DNA from: Holophagae bacterium
GTDB lineage: Bacteria > Acidobacteriota > Holophagae > Acanthopleuribacterales > Acanthopleuribacteraceae
NCBI GenBank assembly: GCA_030429565.1
Contig: JAUIFE010000005.1
Coordinates: 186,001-250,000, forward strand
DNA length: 64,000 nucleotides
Direction of reading: 5' to 3'
The translations under genes and the position numbers were made by a program. This document shows, piece after piece, positions 9,601-16,426 of this stretch. The notes below the pieces were generated by a model. The model made no database searches. It saw only the letters and a program-made list of their open reading frames with translations, and was not told the DNA's origin. The stretch's first letter is position 1; the number at the start of each line of letters is the position of its first letter.

Positions 9601-9657
9601 GCGTTGCAGCGCGTCTTCTAAGTTGTTGGTCAAATGAATAGGATTTGCATCATTCAC
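3691..9657 (-). CDS. druE: DruE-like giant DUF1998 superfamily 2 helicase
   Basis: About 1988 residues. I place the start at GTG 9657: GGAGG precedes it by 5 nt, and it overlaps the upstream stop by 8 nt. An ATG 23 codons earlier would lie inside the neighbour gene. Motifs: Walker A GTGSGKTES (~116), IYPMNALANDQ, DEIH box LDEIHTY (~261), FGTSASL, and the C-terminal helicase motifs TTTMEMGVDLGDLEAVV and QQRTGRAGRR (~1064). Several Cys pairs look like zinc sites (CRDCGQ, CPACGY, CSRCGT, CRACQH, CNTCGF), and the DUF1998-type CPEGCTDACRACLHDF lies near 1622. The last ~350 residues contain LTIRDPYCGG and FHDREMFV, resembling an MIT-C/PLD-like fold without an HKD motif. Size, DUF1998 region and the large upstream partner fit Druantia type III defence. 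DISARM DrmA/DrmB helicases are the main alternative, but no other DISARM genes are present. Confidence 0.78.
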   Translation of the reverse strand: MNDANPIHLTNNLEDALQRYVQTTFAVSRNFPDLREAVKNTLNNTQLVKGPFVETLPDFKKAKRISALLRREGGFLHDGFANLPPEEDFPLHSHQYEALQKSIVENKNLLIATGTGSGKTESFLYPLAHMLLDDPDLTQPGVRVLLIYPMNALANDQLYYRIAPLFGKTLGGAGITFGRFTSQVKARVDADEVRMSLEQNEKLLGKLGGRIPENFLLTREQMLATPPHILITNYAMLEHLLLLPRNQNLFQHNRLRAIVLDEIHTYNGAQATEVAFLLRKLKNRMRLTSPLKVFGTSASLADEAGSDEKLLTFASDLFGEPVHEVVRGQRLVHRALKEKRKTFSMDADQWIRFGKVLNALSQQAVDDSLDQDQAGEKAGNPFPYVLQRGAWQTQLKENGLSGQFNEVTEPVDTWLFKSFAANQELRRAADLLDEADTVMAYRDLATKVFPNTAKDTAWRALAVLIQTSIVARENGAGYPLLPARYHLAVNTVAGLSIKLDPEHSAYLGDLAPFPHHEVDDTPYYPLLMCRDCGQPYLEGYKDGNRLYPKPRLETKGTNVSRGIFFLGKAGHIDACEAEEAGTDKPTPSFKTLTIDPTTGQIDPAPGQPVLSLLEVPMEPDERSHRRIVKRCPACGYRPQRMLEPIAGIHPGHDALSAVVIQRVLDFLPAPTKEQLNVALPLRGRSLICFSDGRQDAAFFAPYFQRTSGEFALRTAIVRAVTETDQPMPLHNLGRRIRRFWEMEQGEAFLFPASGPPITERTPQENFLFGKTVAEFFTRPRRHSLEKLGLVEAQLAPDTLKAVLPALRQCVQESLGSPLGDKDCIALLAILLQSFRFERAILATDDLDLNDEDFWGPYQSGKNQNFQHTKTAKKKIFAWMPTGNRRNRRMDFLEKAGWSKSQAQQFLDSVWNLLKQHRIIGPAHFASGFGLDLTKWVLVNARKFTLYVCSRCGTHQNRSMKQRCAVGLCKGTLNALSAEEKETFIAENHYVQQALATQLLPVRSNEHTAGLPNKKREAVEQDFAAGRINLLSCTTTMEMGVDLGDLEAVVCRNIPPSIANYQQRTGRAGRRAQAAPFCVTVAKNSNFDQSVFRDFRRYLLQSPPVPIINLVNQELFLRHQSSIILSHYLRTGPRTIDTNAPRLKDFFGDRLDDHSVERLTYELQQWLGNSNGQRAIREAEALVDRLPEAIRHEVDLKALKLREAFDETTHRFFREITDQVILYNQKIAEAYNNLLSGEGEQRSKAGKARERWEELKSQFMDQFLVTRLSLAGLIPTYSFPTHAITLDIAKSKKKAYEFREPDVQLSRDASQGISEYAPGAEVVADGRLWTSGGIAYTPRDFMPTRYFAECRACQHVMVAEDKEGIDVSCVNCGSRARNFRKGGTDKFIEPKGFVTEYDAKGGRSTGYFRVKEAPSEEARLITLPQSKDFETNPEDNRHVSYYRMRAYATKEKQAGTMFIINRGRRGLGYDRCNTCGFAEPATTPAFRKKGHKRPSTGEPCTQPFYSRENLAHRFNTDVTQLRFMREMPPKPTKEPRFDIYRRSFAQTLAEALRLALVNMLGLPIGEVRCSYRIISTKVDIILYDGVPGGAGYVAKIGTDALPIRTLLEKTAEVLECPEGCTDACRACLHDFRNQAVWEFLNRHLVINWLKELNGETIPTPFGAHPVPGDPHNDLHQKLRNDETLTLIAQSLLGTADRESEVLTWLLKRLRMGQPVHIYLHEKGEIEKHGTWTLRQIYPHLKPYLENESLQMFHLTQTAPTMVPRICQADTEHGFAWLADRDTPLFESLLSKPTYVRQIKEHHKDLRALLRRAKPITARELADHLDATAIHHYRAGETRNFSACFAALKQVPIKKLTIRDPYCGGTPLQRRLLLDLIDTIRSLAAKIEKIDIVYLDRTRYNGPCITTTELKGDLKPKLDQWDIQFQIKAVGSHMRKAFHDREMFVTYQTDDGLEAKLAYDLSGGVDHLMSSQYETKVFFRVLHGPHNPTR

Positions 9658-12600
9658 AAAGGCCTCCGTCGCGTTCGATTCGAAAAATGAGTTCCCAAAA
9701 CATGAGGTAAAAACCAAAAAGGTCAAAACCGAGGTACAGCAGGTAACCCAGCCGTTTTTTGGTTTTCATGGGCGACAACCCGGACGTGGTCGTGAGGGTG
9801 TCGATGAGTTGTGCAACCATCCCCGGCTCACGAGGCTCCAGCCGACACGCCTTGGCCAACAATGCGATGACTTGGTGGATCGGTGCTAATTGTCGTTGAT
9901 CGATTGGATGGTGGTCGCATTCGGAAGAAAGGAGGGTGCCGGGTCGACTGGCAAAAGAAATCCGCTGGGGCCCGCGCGTCGTCCGCGCAACGCGGGTTTG
10001 GCTGAGCATGCGGCCGACCTGGGTCGCGAAATGCAGGGCTTGCCCGGTATAGGGATAGGCTTGGGGGCTTTGGCGGCTGAAATGGCCGCCGAGCGTGGCC
10101 AAGGCGTAACGCAGGTGGTGGGGTCCCAGGTAATCGCCCTCGCCAGGTTGCCAGCACTCTCGCCGCAGCCAGCGCCACTCATCGTCCAAGACCACCGAGT
10201 CCATCGCCTTTTGGTAGCGCGCCATGCGAAAGTCATTGAGCCTTGCGGCGTTGGCCTGGGCCTGACGCACATTCTCGAAGCCGACCCAAAAGGCCGTGTG
10301 CAGTTGCCTTTTGCCGACCAGGGTCGACAGGTCGCATTCCGCCCAGTTGCCCAACTGATAAAGCATGTTCCGGCAATCGGAAAAAGATGCTTGCCGGTCG
10401 TGTGCGGGAAGCTTGCGGTAACGCGATGCGGCTTGAGCGAACAGCATTGGTTGAAAGGCGGCGGGATTCCAATGGGGCAGTCGGCCGCTTGGGGCAAAAC
10501 GCGCGCCGGCATTGAGACAACCCCGTACCAGTTGGCAAAAAACTTCGTCGGACAGGGTCTTCGGGTCGATCTGGGCCAGTTGCTCGTGCCAAATCGGCGT
10601 TAACGTTTTAATTCGTTCCCACACCGAAGCCGCGTGATGGGTGGCGATCAACCGGTGCAAACGCAAAAATTGGTTGACCCGCGCTACCTGGTCCGCCGGG
10701 GGATTCGCGTGCCAAACCGCCGCCGCTGCATGGATCGACTGTAAGTGACCGTCGACCTTTACAAAAACAAAGGTTAAACAGCCCGTCTGCTGGTCAACCA
10801 GTGGACCCCAGCGCGGTCCTAACAGGCCTTCCAACGACATACGATAAACGCCCGGCTCAAGCACCGCGCCGGCCAAAACCAGGCGATTCTCGAAGACGCC
10901 GCGCGTGCCTGCCTTTGATGCACCCTCGAACGTCATGGCGGGCGTGGTGCCGGCGGCCGGGATTTGTTCGTAGCTTCTGCCGGTTTGCTCGTTGGTTTTG
11001 CCGGTCAGCAGGTTTTCAAGCGTGATCGTGAACGCGAACATTTGTTCGCGCAGGGTGAACCGCCATATGATTTCGTCGGGTCGCATCGCGACATCGTTGT
11101 CTACCACCACATGGGGATGGAACCACCTCACCAGTGCCACTGGTTCACCTTGTTCGGGGATTAGCCAAAGCTGGTTGTCGCCCGGCGTCAAAGCATCCGT
11201 TAAGGCGGCCGTGTTCAAGGTGACCCTGCCTTTCCGTTCAAAGTCGCATGGCATCGCGTCGTCGCCAAAACGCAGTTGGGCGGGGGCGTGGTAGTAAATG
11301 GTTAAACAGCGACGCGCCTCACCTTGCAATGAAAGATCGCTACCCAAAGGCACGAACTGTTCGTTGTCGCTATGCGTACCCAGGTCGCGGATCGATAGAA
11401 ACAATCCGGGGAGCGCAAAGCGAAAACGCGCGATTCGATCCGAGGGCATGATAAAGGCCAAGTCCATGGTGCGGTGATGGCGGTGTTTCACCACGAATCG
11501 ATCGGTTTGCTCCTGGCAGTTTTGAGCGGCCTCTTCCGCGAAGTTCGCAGCCGGGCCGATGAAAGCAACGCCGCCTTTGACCGCTTGTAAGCCAACCCAA
11601 ACTAAGGCGGTCTGTCGTGCCTCCGGCCGCCCTGAGCCGTCGCGTCGCAGTTCTAAAACAAGGTGGCGCATGCCGGATGGACAATCCGTAAAGTCCAAAT
11701 TAACGCTGTGATCCTCACCTGGATCGATCACCTGGGTTTTTTGCCATGCTTCGCAACGTGCCACCAAACGGAACACGGCGGCCTCATCGGCGGTCTCTGT
11801 CTCGTCCCAATCGATGCTCAGGTACATACCTGCGCTCTGGTAAAAGCCGCGCCCTTTCAGCGGCTCCAGATAGGTTCCCTGAAGGCGCAGGGCAGTGGCT
11901 TTGGTGCCCGTAAAAACCGCCGCAGCGCGCCCGAACCGCCGGCGAACCACCTCGCCTGGCACCAAATCCAATTCCGTCACATAAAACTCGGGATCGAAGC
12001 TTACCTGACGGGTTTTGGTTGCGTTATCGGGAAGGAACTCGCTGAGGATAATGTATTTACCTGGTTCAAGCTGTAGGCCGTGATGATCCGCTTTTTGGTC
12101 GGGAAAGAGTTTGCCCCGGGCGATCAGGTCGCCGCCTCGAGCAGGGAACACCAAGAACCGGTTACCGCGTGGCTCTGGCCATAGGTTGTCGGTCCATGTC
12201 ACGGTTCCTTGGCGACACATTGCGGTAAGGTGCTGAAAGTGTTCAAAGGTCAGTGGGACAAAAGTACCGTTTCGTTCCGGATAGAAGACCGATTCCTGGT
12301 CGTCGCGCTTTACCAACCAGGGTTCATGCTGTCGGGGGGGAAGAAAAAGCCCGTAATGATCGCCGTCCCAACGAATCGAGGGGAGAAGGGTTTCCTGTTC
12401 GGCAAGCGATCCTTTGGCACGAAGAGGGGTTACCTCGGCTTCGAAATGGGTGAGGAATCCTTGGGTTTGTGCTTGTTGGGCCAAGTCGCCTTGCCACGCG
12501 CTGAGGAACCAGCGCGAATAGTAGGCTTTTCCATCATTGAGCAAAGCGTCGCGGGTCCAAGTCGAATGCTGGTCACCGACCAAGCGCACATAGTGCTGCT

Positions 12601-13162
12601 GCCAAGCCGTGATCGCTTCATCATCATCGATACATGGGATTCCGTGAACCTTTGCAAAGGCGTACATGCCTTTCACCAATCGCGGCAAGGCCACAAGAGG
12701 CACGCCGGCTTGAGAAAGGTAAAGTCGCACCATGTAAGACGATTGAGTTAACTGGGGGCTGGGCGGTAAGCGCAGCTTGTGACAAACAAAAAGAAAAGCC
12801 TTGAAAAGCGCTTTCCGAGATGAAATGGGAATGGAAAACCCCAAGGCGTCTTCCAGTGGAGCATACACCGCTTTCGTCCCTGTTTGCCCATATTGTTCGG
12901 CCAGAACACTGGTGAGGAAGGCGCCAAAAAGGGCAGGCCACCGGTGAAGGCAATCTATCAGGAAGATTGTCGGTTCGTTGTGTTGCCGGTGTTCTTTTAG
13001 TTTGTCGCGGATAATACGTTGTGTTGCCTTAAACTCATCCCGGAAGAGGCCCAAATAAGGTAGGTCTCCGTGCCGAACTTTCTTTTGCAGGCCTGCTTCG
13101 AATCGATCAAGAATTTTATTCTTCCCCGAATATCGCTCCCGACGCTTAATTAAAGTGCCCAT
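9650..13162 (-). CDS. druH: DruH-like large protein, partner of the DUF1998 helicase
   Basis: 1170 residues, start ATG 13162 with AGGGATAGGA just upstream. It overlaps the helicase start by 8 nt, so the two are translationally coupled. I see no signal peptide, membrane segment or known catalytic motif. The N-terminal ~120 residues are basic and helical (MGTLIKRRERYSGKNK) and include FLIDCLHRWPALFGAFL, which resembles a conserved patch of defence-associated proteins. The middle is rich in beta-strand-like segments, and the C-terminal third is rich in Trp, Arg and His. A protein of about 1100-1200 residues immediately before a ~2000-residue DUF1998 helicase is the arrangement of Druantia type III (DruH-DruE). 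The name therefore rests mainly on size and order, not on a diagnostic motif. Confidence 0.6.
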   Translation of the reverse strand: MGTLIKRRERYSGKNKILDRFEAGLQKKVRHGDLPYLGLFRDEFKATQRIIRDKLKEHRQHNEPTIFLIDCLHRWPALFGAFLTSVLAEQYGQTGTKAVYAPLEDALGFSIPISSRKALFKAFLFVCHKLRLPPSPQLTQSSYMVRLYLSQAGVPLVALPRLVKGMYAFAKVHGIPCIDDDEAITAWQQHYVRLVGDQHSTWTRDALLNDGKAYYSRWFLSAWQGDLAQQAQTQGFLTHFEAEVTPLRAKGSLAEQETLLPSIRWDGDHYGLFLPPRQHEPWLVKRDDQESVFYPERNGTFVPLTFEHFQHLTAMCRQGTVTWTDNLWPEPRGNRFLVFPARGGDLIARGKLFPDQKADHHGLQLEPGKYIILSEFLPDNATKTRQVSFDPEFYVTELDLVPGEVVRRRFGRAAAVFTGTKATALRLQGTYLEPLKGRGFYQSAGMYLSIDWDETETADEAAVFRLVARCEAWQKTQVIDPGEDHSVNLDFTDCPSGMRHLVLELRRDGSGRPEARQTALVWVGLQAVKGGVAFIGPAANFAEEAAQNCQEQTDRFVVKHRHHRTMDLAFIMPSDRIARFRFALPGLFLSIRDLGTHSDNEQFVPLGSDLSLQGEARRCLTIYYHAPAQLRFGDDAMPCDFERKGRVTLNTAALTDALTPGDNQLWLIPEQGEPVALVRWFHPHVVVDNDVAMRPDEIIWRFTLREQMFAFTITLENLLTGKTNEQTGRSYEQIPAAGTTPAMTFEGASKAGTRGVFENRLVLAGAVLEPGVYRMSLEGLLGPRWGPLVDQQTGCLTFVFVKVDGHLQSIHAAAAVWHANPPADQVARVNQFLRLHRLIATHHAASVWERIKTLTPIWHEQLAQIDPKTLSDEVFCQLVRGCLNAGARFAPSGRLPHWNPAAFQPMLFAQAASRYRKLPAHDRQASFSDCRNMLYQLGNWAECDLSTLVGKRQLHTAFWVGFENVRQAQANAARLNDFRMARYQKAMDSVVLDDEWRWLRRECWQPGEGDYLGPHHLRYALATLGGHFSRQSPQAYPYTGQALHFATQVGRMLSQTRVARTTRGPQRISFASRPGTLLSSECDHHPIDQRQLAPIHQVIALLAKACRLEPREPGMVAQLIDTLTTTSGLSPMKTKKRLGYLLYLGFDLFGFYLMFWELIFRIERDGGLCE

Positions 13163-13414
13163 AGGTCCTATCCCTTACGCAAGCTGGTGTTGGTGTCTTT
13201 GCACCCGTGTGCTATTGAGGGAGAAAACCAAAAAAAAACAAAGGTTCACTGTTTTTCGAGAATTTTTAAAAAAAACCACGATGCGGCTGAGCTCTGGGGC
13301 TCCCATCAAACTTCTATTGGCCTTGAGATGGTGCAGGAACCGGTTTTTTAAAAAAGTTCGTGAGCCCAGGCCTAGGTACTTGGTGCGTTGGAAACCGATT
13401 CGGGATGGGGTATG
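13163..13414. other. Upstream region of the Druantia-like operon
   Basis: About 250 bases between druH and the RiPP cassette B flank. It contains A/T tracts (13228-13238 and 13266-13276) that stand out from the surroundings and probably contain the druH promoter. I cannot place -10/-35 boxes with confidence, and I see no gene. Confidence 0.45.
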
Positions 13415-13436
13415 GCGGTGTTGTGCCGTAAGGGGC

Positions 13437-13478
13437 GGGAACCACGGTCGCAGATTGTCCGTCCGCAACATGGCTCCC
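13437..13478 (-). other. Conserved second stem-loop of the precursor 3' region, copy B
   Basis: GGGAACC (13437-13443) pairs with GGCTCCC (13472-13478), with one G-U pair on the RNA. An equivalent fold is present in copy A at 2749-2792. Confidence 0.4.
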
Positions 13479-13488
13479 AAACCCTCAT

Positions 13489-13517
13489 GAGAAGCTCACC
13501 ATACGAATGAGCTTCTC
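13489..13517 (-). terminator. Hairpin just after RiPP precursor B
   Basis: GAGAAGCTCA (13489-13498) and TGAGCTTCTC (13508-13517) form a perfect 10-bp stem with a 9-nt loop, 9 nt past the precursor stop. It has the same place and total length (29 nt) as in copy A, where the stem bases differ but still pair. There is no T-tract, so it may be an attenuator or a 3'-end stabiliser. Confidence 0.55.
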
Positions 13518-13526
13518 CTGGCTGGG

Positions 13527-13676
13527 TTAGCAGCCTTCGTCACACCAGGTGTTGTCGCCATCAGCGCCTGCTTGACCGTCGCGACCGCCACCGGAGACAT
13601 CCTCTAGTTCACCTTCTTCTAATTCAATAACTTTTTTTACTTCTTCTTCTTTGGTTTCTGCTTTTTTGTTAGTCAT
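13527..13676 (-). CDS. RiPP precursor peptide B (GG leader, two-cysteine core)
   Basis: 49 residues from ATG 13676, with AGAGGAG at 7 nt. The leader (1-30) starts MTNKK, contains EEEVKKVIEL and ends VSGG. The predicted core is GRDGQAGADGDNTWCDEGC, 19 residues. As in precursor A, the core ends N-T-aromatic-C-x-E-x-C, while the rest differs almost completely. The gene lies 145 nt downstream of the intact radical SAM/SPASM gene on the same strand, which is the natural maturase. Cleavage after GG would need a C39-type peptidase, presumably in the unseen partner of the NHLM exporter. The likely modification involves the two C-terminal cysteines or the adjacent aromatic residue; this is inference. 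Confidence 0.85.
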   Translation of the reverse strand: MTNKKAETKEEEVKKVIELEEGELEDVSGGGRDGQAGADGDNTWCDEGC

Positions 13677-13683
13677 TGCGACA

Positions 13684-13690
13684 CTCCTCT
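13684..13690 (-). promoter_or_regulatory. Ribosome binding site fixing the start of precursor B
   Basis: AGAGGAG on the minus strand, 7 nt before ATG 13676. It is identical in sequence and spacing to the site of precursor A. Confidence 0.8.
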
Positions 13691-13727
13691 GTAATGATTC
13701 AAAAATAATAATCATTGGATTGGTTAT

Positions 13728-13752
13728 GCCTTTTATTGAGCAATAAAGAGGC
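13728..13752 (-). other. Conserved hairpin between maturase and precursor B
   Basis: GCCTCTTTATTG pairs with CAATAAAAGGC (one bulged C) on the minus strand, 52 nt before the precursor start and 70 nt after the maturase stop. It is conserved in copy A with a compensating G-U pair. It suggests post-transcriptional separation of the two genes. Confidence 0.45.
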
Positions 13753-13821
13753 GGGTTGGTGGTTTGGTGCATGGCGTCCCCACGGCCTCACAAGCGTGGG
13801 TCCACGGGGCGTCGTGCGGTT

Positions 13822-15255
13822 TTAAACAACGGAAATTTGACGCGATGCATCGCTGAGGTTAAACGCCTCCAGCAGTTCACCCTTGGGGTTAAACCGGGTC
13901 GTGATACAAGGCTGACGGTTTTCTTCAATGCGAATCAGTGGGCAGTGGATCCCTTGGCAGGCCGGTAAAACCGCGCACTTCTGGCATTGTGAATCGCGTT
14001 GGAAGGCCGGTTCGGTCCAGAGCGCCATTTTGTCTGGGTCCAAAACCATCTTGCCTTCTTTATCAAAGTGACCGACGATGTTGTGGTCGGCGGTATCCAA
14101 GGCAATCGTGCATTTCATGATTTTGCCGGTGGCCCCAATCAGGAATGAATAGGGGCGTGCGGCGTAACACGCTTGGCGTCCGAATTGGTTGAAGTCTTTG
14201 ATGGTCAGGATGTTCAAGCCGCGTTTCTTGGCTTCTCTTTTAAGTTCCGATTTAATAAGGGCGCGTTCGCCGCGCGTGCCACACACCTCGAGATTTTCAT
14301 CATTATCGCCGCCCCATTTACCAACCCCGTGAAAGGCCAAATGGAAACGCGAGTCGCCGCCCATGCCCTTTTGGATCAAGTCCAGGAAGGGTTCCATTTT
14401 GCTGTGGTTGTTGCGGTCGAAGTTGACGCGAATGCGAATGGTGAAATCATCTTTGCGTTTCGCCATCGACTTGAGGTTGTTGTAGATCGTTTCAAAGGTT
14501 TCGCTGCCGTCACGTGCCGGGCGACTGCAGTTGTGGCTCTCCGGCGGGCCGTCCAAGGTGATTTGGAACATATTGACGCCCCAGGAAAGCAAGGCGTCTG
14601 CTTTTTCCGGCGTGAGTAAGTAACCGTTGGTGGTCATGTTCCCTACGAAATGCAAATCGTGCTCATCGGCCGTTTCTTTGAAGAAAGGTGCCAGATCCTT
14701 AACCGCCGGGTATCCGTAAAGGGGTTCGCCGCCAAACCAGCTCACCAGCAGGCTGTCCAGCGAATCGATGCGGTCCGTGACCATCTTCTTGACCGCTTTG
14801 CGGACTTCGGGCCGCATGGTTCCACGCGCAAATTTCTCGTAGCAGTATTGGCAACGGAAGTTGCAGTCCTCACTCGCCAATAAAATAAGGTGAAGGCTGT
14901 TGCTGCGATAGTGTTGACGGCCGAACATCGCTTCAAAACGGCGAAGCTCGTCGGCACCTTCCTTGACCAAGTAACCGCGTTTCGCCAAATAGGCGGTAAA
15001 GCCCTCTTCTTTCCCTTCAAAACCCTTGCGTGCCAACATGTCGCGCACCATGGGTGCATCGCTTGGGTCAAAGGCGCTCATGGCGCGGGTCAACGTATTC
15101 CAGAGCACCATTTGTCCTTTGTCGGCTTTAGCTCGAACGTTAAATCGAGAGGGCACCCATCGGGTCAATTTGGGTGCGGTTTCTGTTTCGATGTCGACCT
15201 GCCCATTGTCGTTTAAGTCGTGGGGGGAGACGGAAAGAATGGTGCTCTGTTGCAT
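13822..15255 (-). CDS. Radical SAM/SPASM peptide maturase
   Basis: 477 residues from ATG 15255, with AAGGA about 10 nt upstream. A frame reaching 15450 exists, but its first 65 residues look non-coding. The N-terminal ~110 residues (LTRWVPSRFNVRA, LWNTLTRAMSAFD) match the lead region of peptide-modifying radical SAM enzymes. The SAM-cluster motif is CNFRCQYC, followed by WFGGEPL and TNGYLL. The C-terminal SPASM region has GATGKIMKC and the Cys-rich CQKCAVLPACQGIHCP, expected to hold auxiliary iron-sulfur clusters. It should modify precursor B next door and possibly precursor A, making thioether or carbon-carbon crosslinks in the core. The family is secure; the exact reaction is unknown. A truncated relic of a paralogue lies at 3136-3320. 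Confidence 0.9.
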   Translation of the reverse strand: MQQSTILSVSPHDLNDNGQVDIETETAPKLTRWVPSRFNVRAKADKGQMVLWNTLTRAMSAFDPSDAPMVRDMLARKGFEGKEEGFTAYLAKRGYLVKEGADELRRFEAMFGRQHYRSNSLHLILLASEDCNFRCQYCYEKFARGTMRPEVRKAVKKMVTDRIDSLDSLLVSWFGGEPLYGYPAVKDLAPFFKETADEHDLHFVGNMTTNGYLLTPEKADALLSWGVNMFQITLDGPPESHNCSRPARDGSETFETIYNNLKSMAKRKDDFTIRIRVNFDRNNHSKMEPFLDLIQKGMGGDSRFHLAFHGVGKWGGDNDENLEVCGTRGERALIKSELKREAKKRGLNILTIKDFNQFGRQACYAARPYSFLIGATGKIMKCTIALDTADHNIVGHFDKEGKMVLDPDKMALWTEPAFQRDSQCQKCAVLPACQGIHCPLIRIEENRQPCITTRFNPKGELLEAFNLSDASRQISVV

Positions 15256-16426
15256 GGTGTGAAAATCCTTAGTGTCAACAAGTGTCTTGAAAATATACAC
15301 ATACCGTCGGCTGTGGGCGGCCGTCGGTGGTGGCGATGGTGTTGGACTTTTGGTCTGGTAAAAAATAGGGGTCGATCCATCGATCAGCTCAATGGCGGTG
15401 ATCACGCAGGAAAACCATGCCGTCGATCGGCACAAAAACCCAAATCGCAATGAGCGAGAATGGTTGAGGATTGGCCGCGTGCGCTTTACCTAAAACGAAG
15501 GTTGTGAATGAGTTTTCGTCAGAAGGTCGAGTTTTGTTATGGATGCAGGGTTGCGTTTTTACTTGAAGGTCGTGGCTAGTCTCTTTTAGCGTGTTTACTA
15601 GTGGTATATCAAGAGTATTTTTTACGCGGAGGGAGTTGTTTTTGACCTGAATCATAGTTAAGTTGTTTGAAACTAGGTGTTTGTATAGAGTTTAGTTTGG
15701 GTGGAGATTTTTGATGTACTTTTCGTAGCGTGGTTGGCTTCGCCTTTCAGGTCTGGTTGTCTTGATATTTCGAGAAATATGGAATATTCAATTGAATTGA
15801 TTTTTATTTAAGTTTTTAGTGTGTTGATATAAGATTTTTGTTTGAATTAGATTCTGTGATTGGGTTTTGTGTTGGTGGTGTTTTTTTTATTTTCTGTGGG
15901 CCGTCTCAAAGATGGGGTCCAAAACCCTTTCTGGCGGTGTGGTTCGCTTTCTGTCAAAAAGCAGGGTCCCGAACCTAGAACCACGCATCTCTTTCGAGTG
16001 ATTTGTTTCGCTTCATGTCAAGAATCCAGATGCGCTTAAGCCGGATGTGGCATATCAATGTTTGGGTGCCATGTGCTTCGTGCTGGTGAGCATGATGAGG
16101 ATATGCACGGTTTATATGATGTTTGATTGGTCTCACGTGCATATAAGGGTCGTCTATTCAGGTGCTGTTTTTCCCTTCTGACTGAGTGCCCCTTCCTCCG
16201 TCAATGCATTGTTGCTCTGTTACGACCAAGCCAAAAAGTGAGTGTCCTGGCTATGCCCAGGTATTGGCTTGCTTGTAATCCTGCGGACATTCTTTCCAGA
16301 CACGATTGTGCTAGGGTGGCTGTTCCGTTCCGCGTTTTCAGGGAGATCAGATCATTCAAGGTGATTTGTTACAGGGGTTTGCCTTTCCCTTGCGCGGTGC
16401 GGCTTATCCTTTATTCAAAACGTCTA
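15256..16426. other. Long AT-rich intergenic region between the RiPP locus and the lyase
   Basis: Almost 1.2 kb without a supported gene. The part around 15590-15890 is clearly AT-richer than its surroundings and probably carries the maturase promoter and regulatory sites, but I cannot place boxes reliably. Two imperfect ~25-nt direct repeats (TTCGCTTTCTGTCAA near 15943, TTCGCTTCATGTCAA near 16006) and dispersed repeat copy 3 lie here. A frame at 15389-15655 has no motif. Confidence 0.5.
16178..16261. repeat. Dispersed intergenic repeat, copy 3
   Basis: Shares GAGTG-CCTTCCT-CGTCAATG and the CAAAAAGTGAGTGTCCTGGC block with copy 1 (2384-2492), and the second block with copy 2. It falls inside the 5' extension of the lyase frame, which argues that this extension is not coding. 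Confidence 0.5.

Larger units (their letters stand above)
13415..14001 (-). repeat. Duplicated RiPP cassette, copy B (intact)
   Basis: Aligns with 2728-3320 through coding and non-coding parts. Here the maturase is complete and continuous with the cassette, so copy B is the better preserved version. The two copies are direct repeats flanking the Druantia-like pair. Confidence 0.8.

Noticed and set aside
3691..13162. DISARM system
   Set aside because: A DUF1998 helicase is shared with DISARM, but no methyltransferase, separate DrmB or DrmC gene is present; the two-gene layout fits Druantia type III better.
15389..15655. Possible small gene upstream of the radical SAM enzyme
   Set aside because: No ribosome binding site, no recognisable motif, and an AT-rich upstream region is better explained as regulatory sequence.
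16127..16426. N-terminal extension of the lyase
   Set aside because: It contains a dispersed intergenic repeat and precedes an obvious signal peptide, so a later start was chosen.
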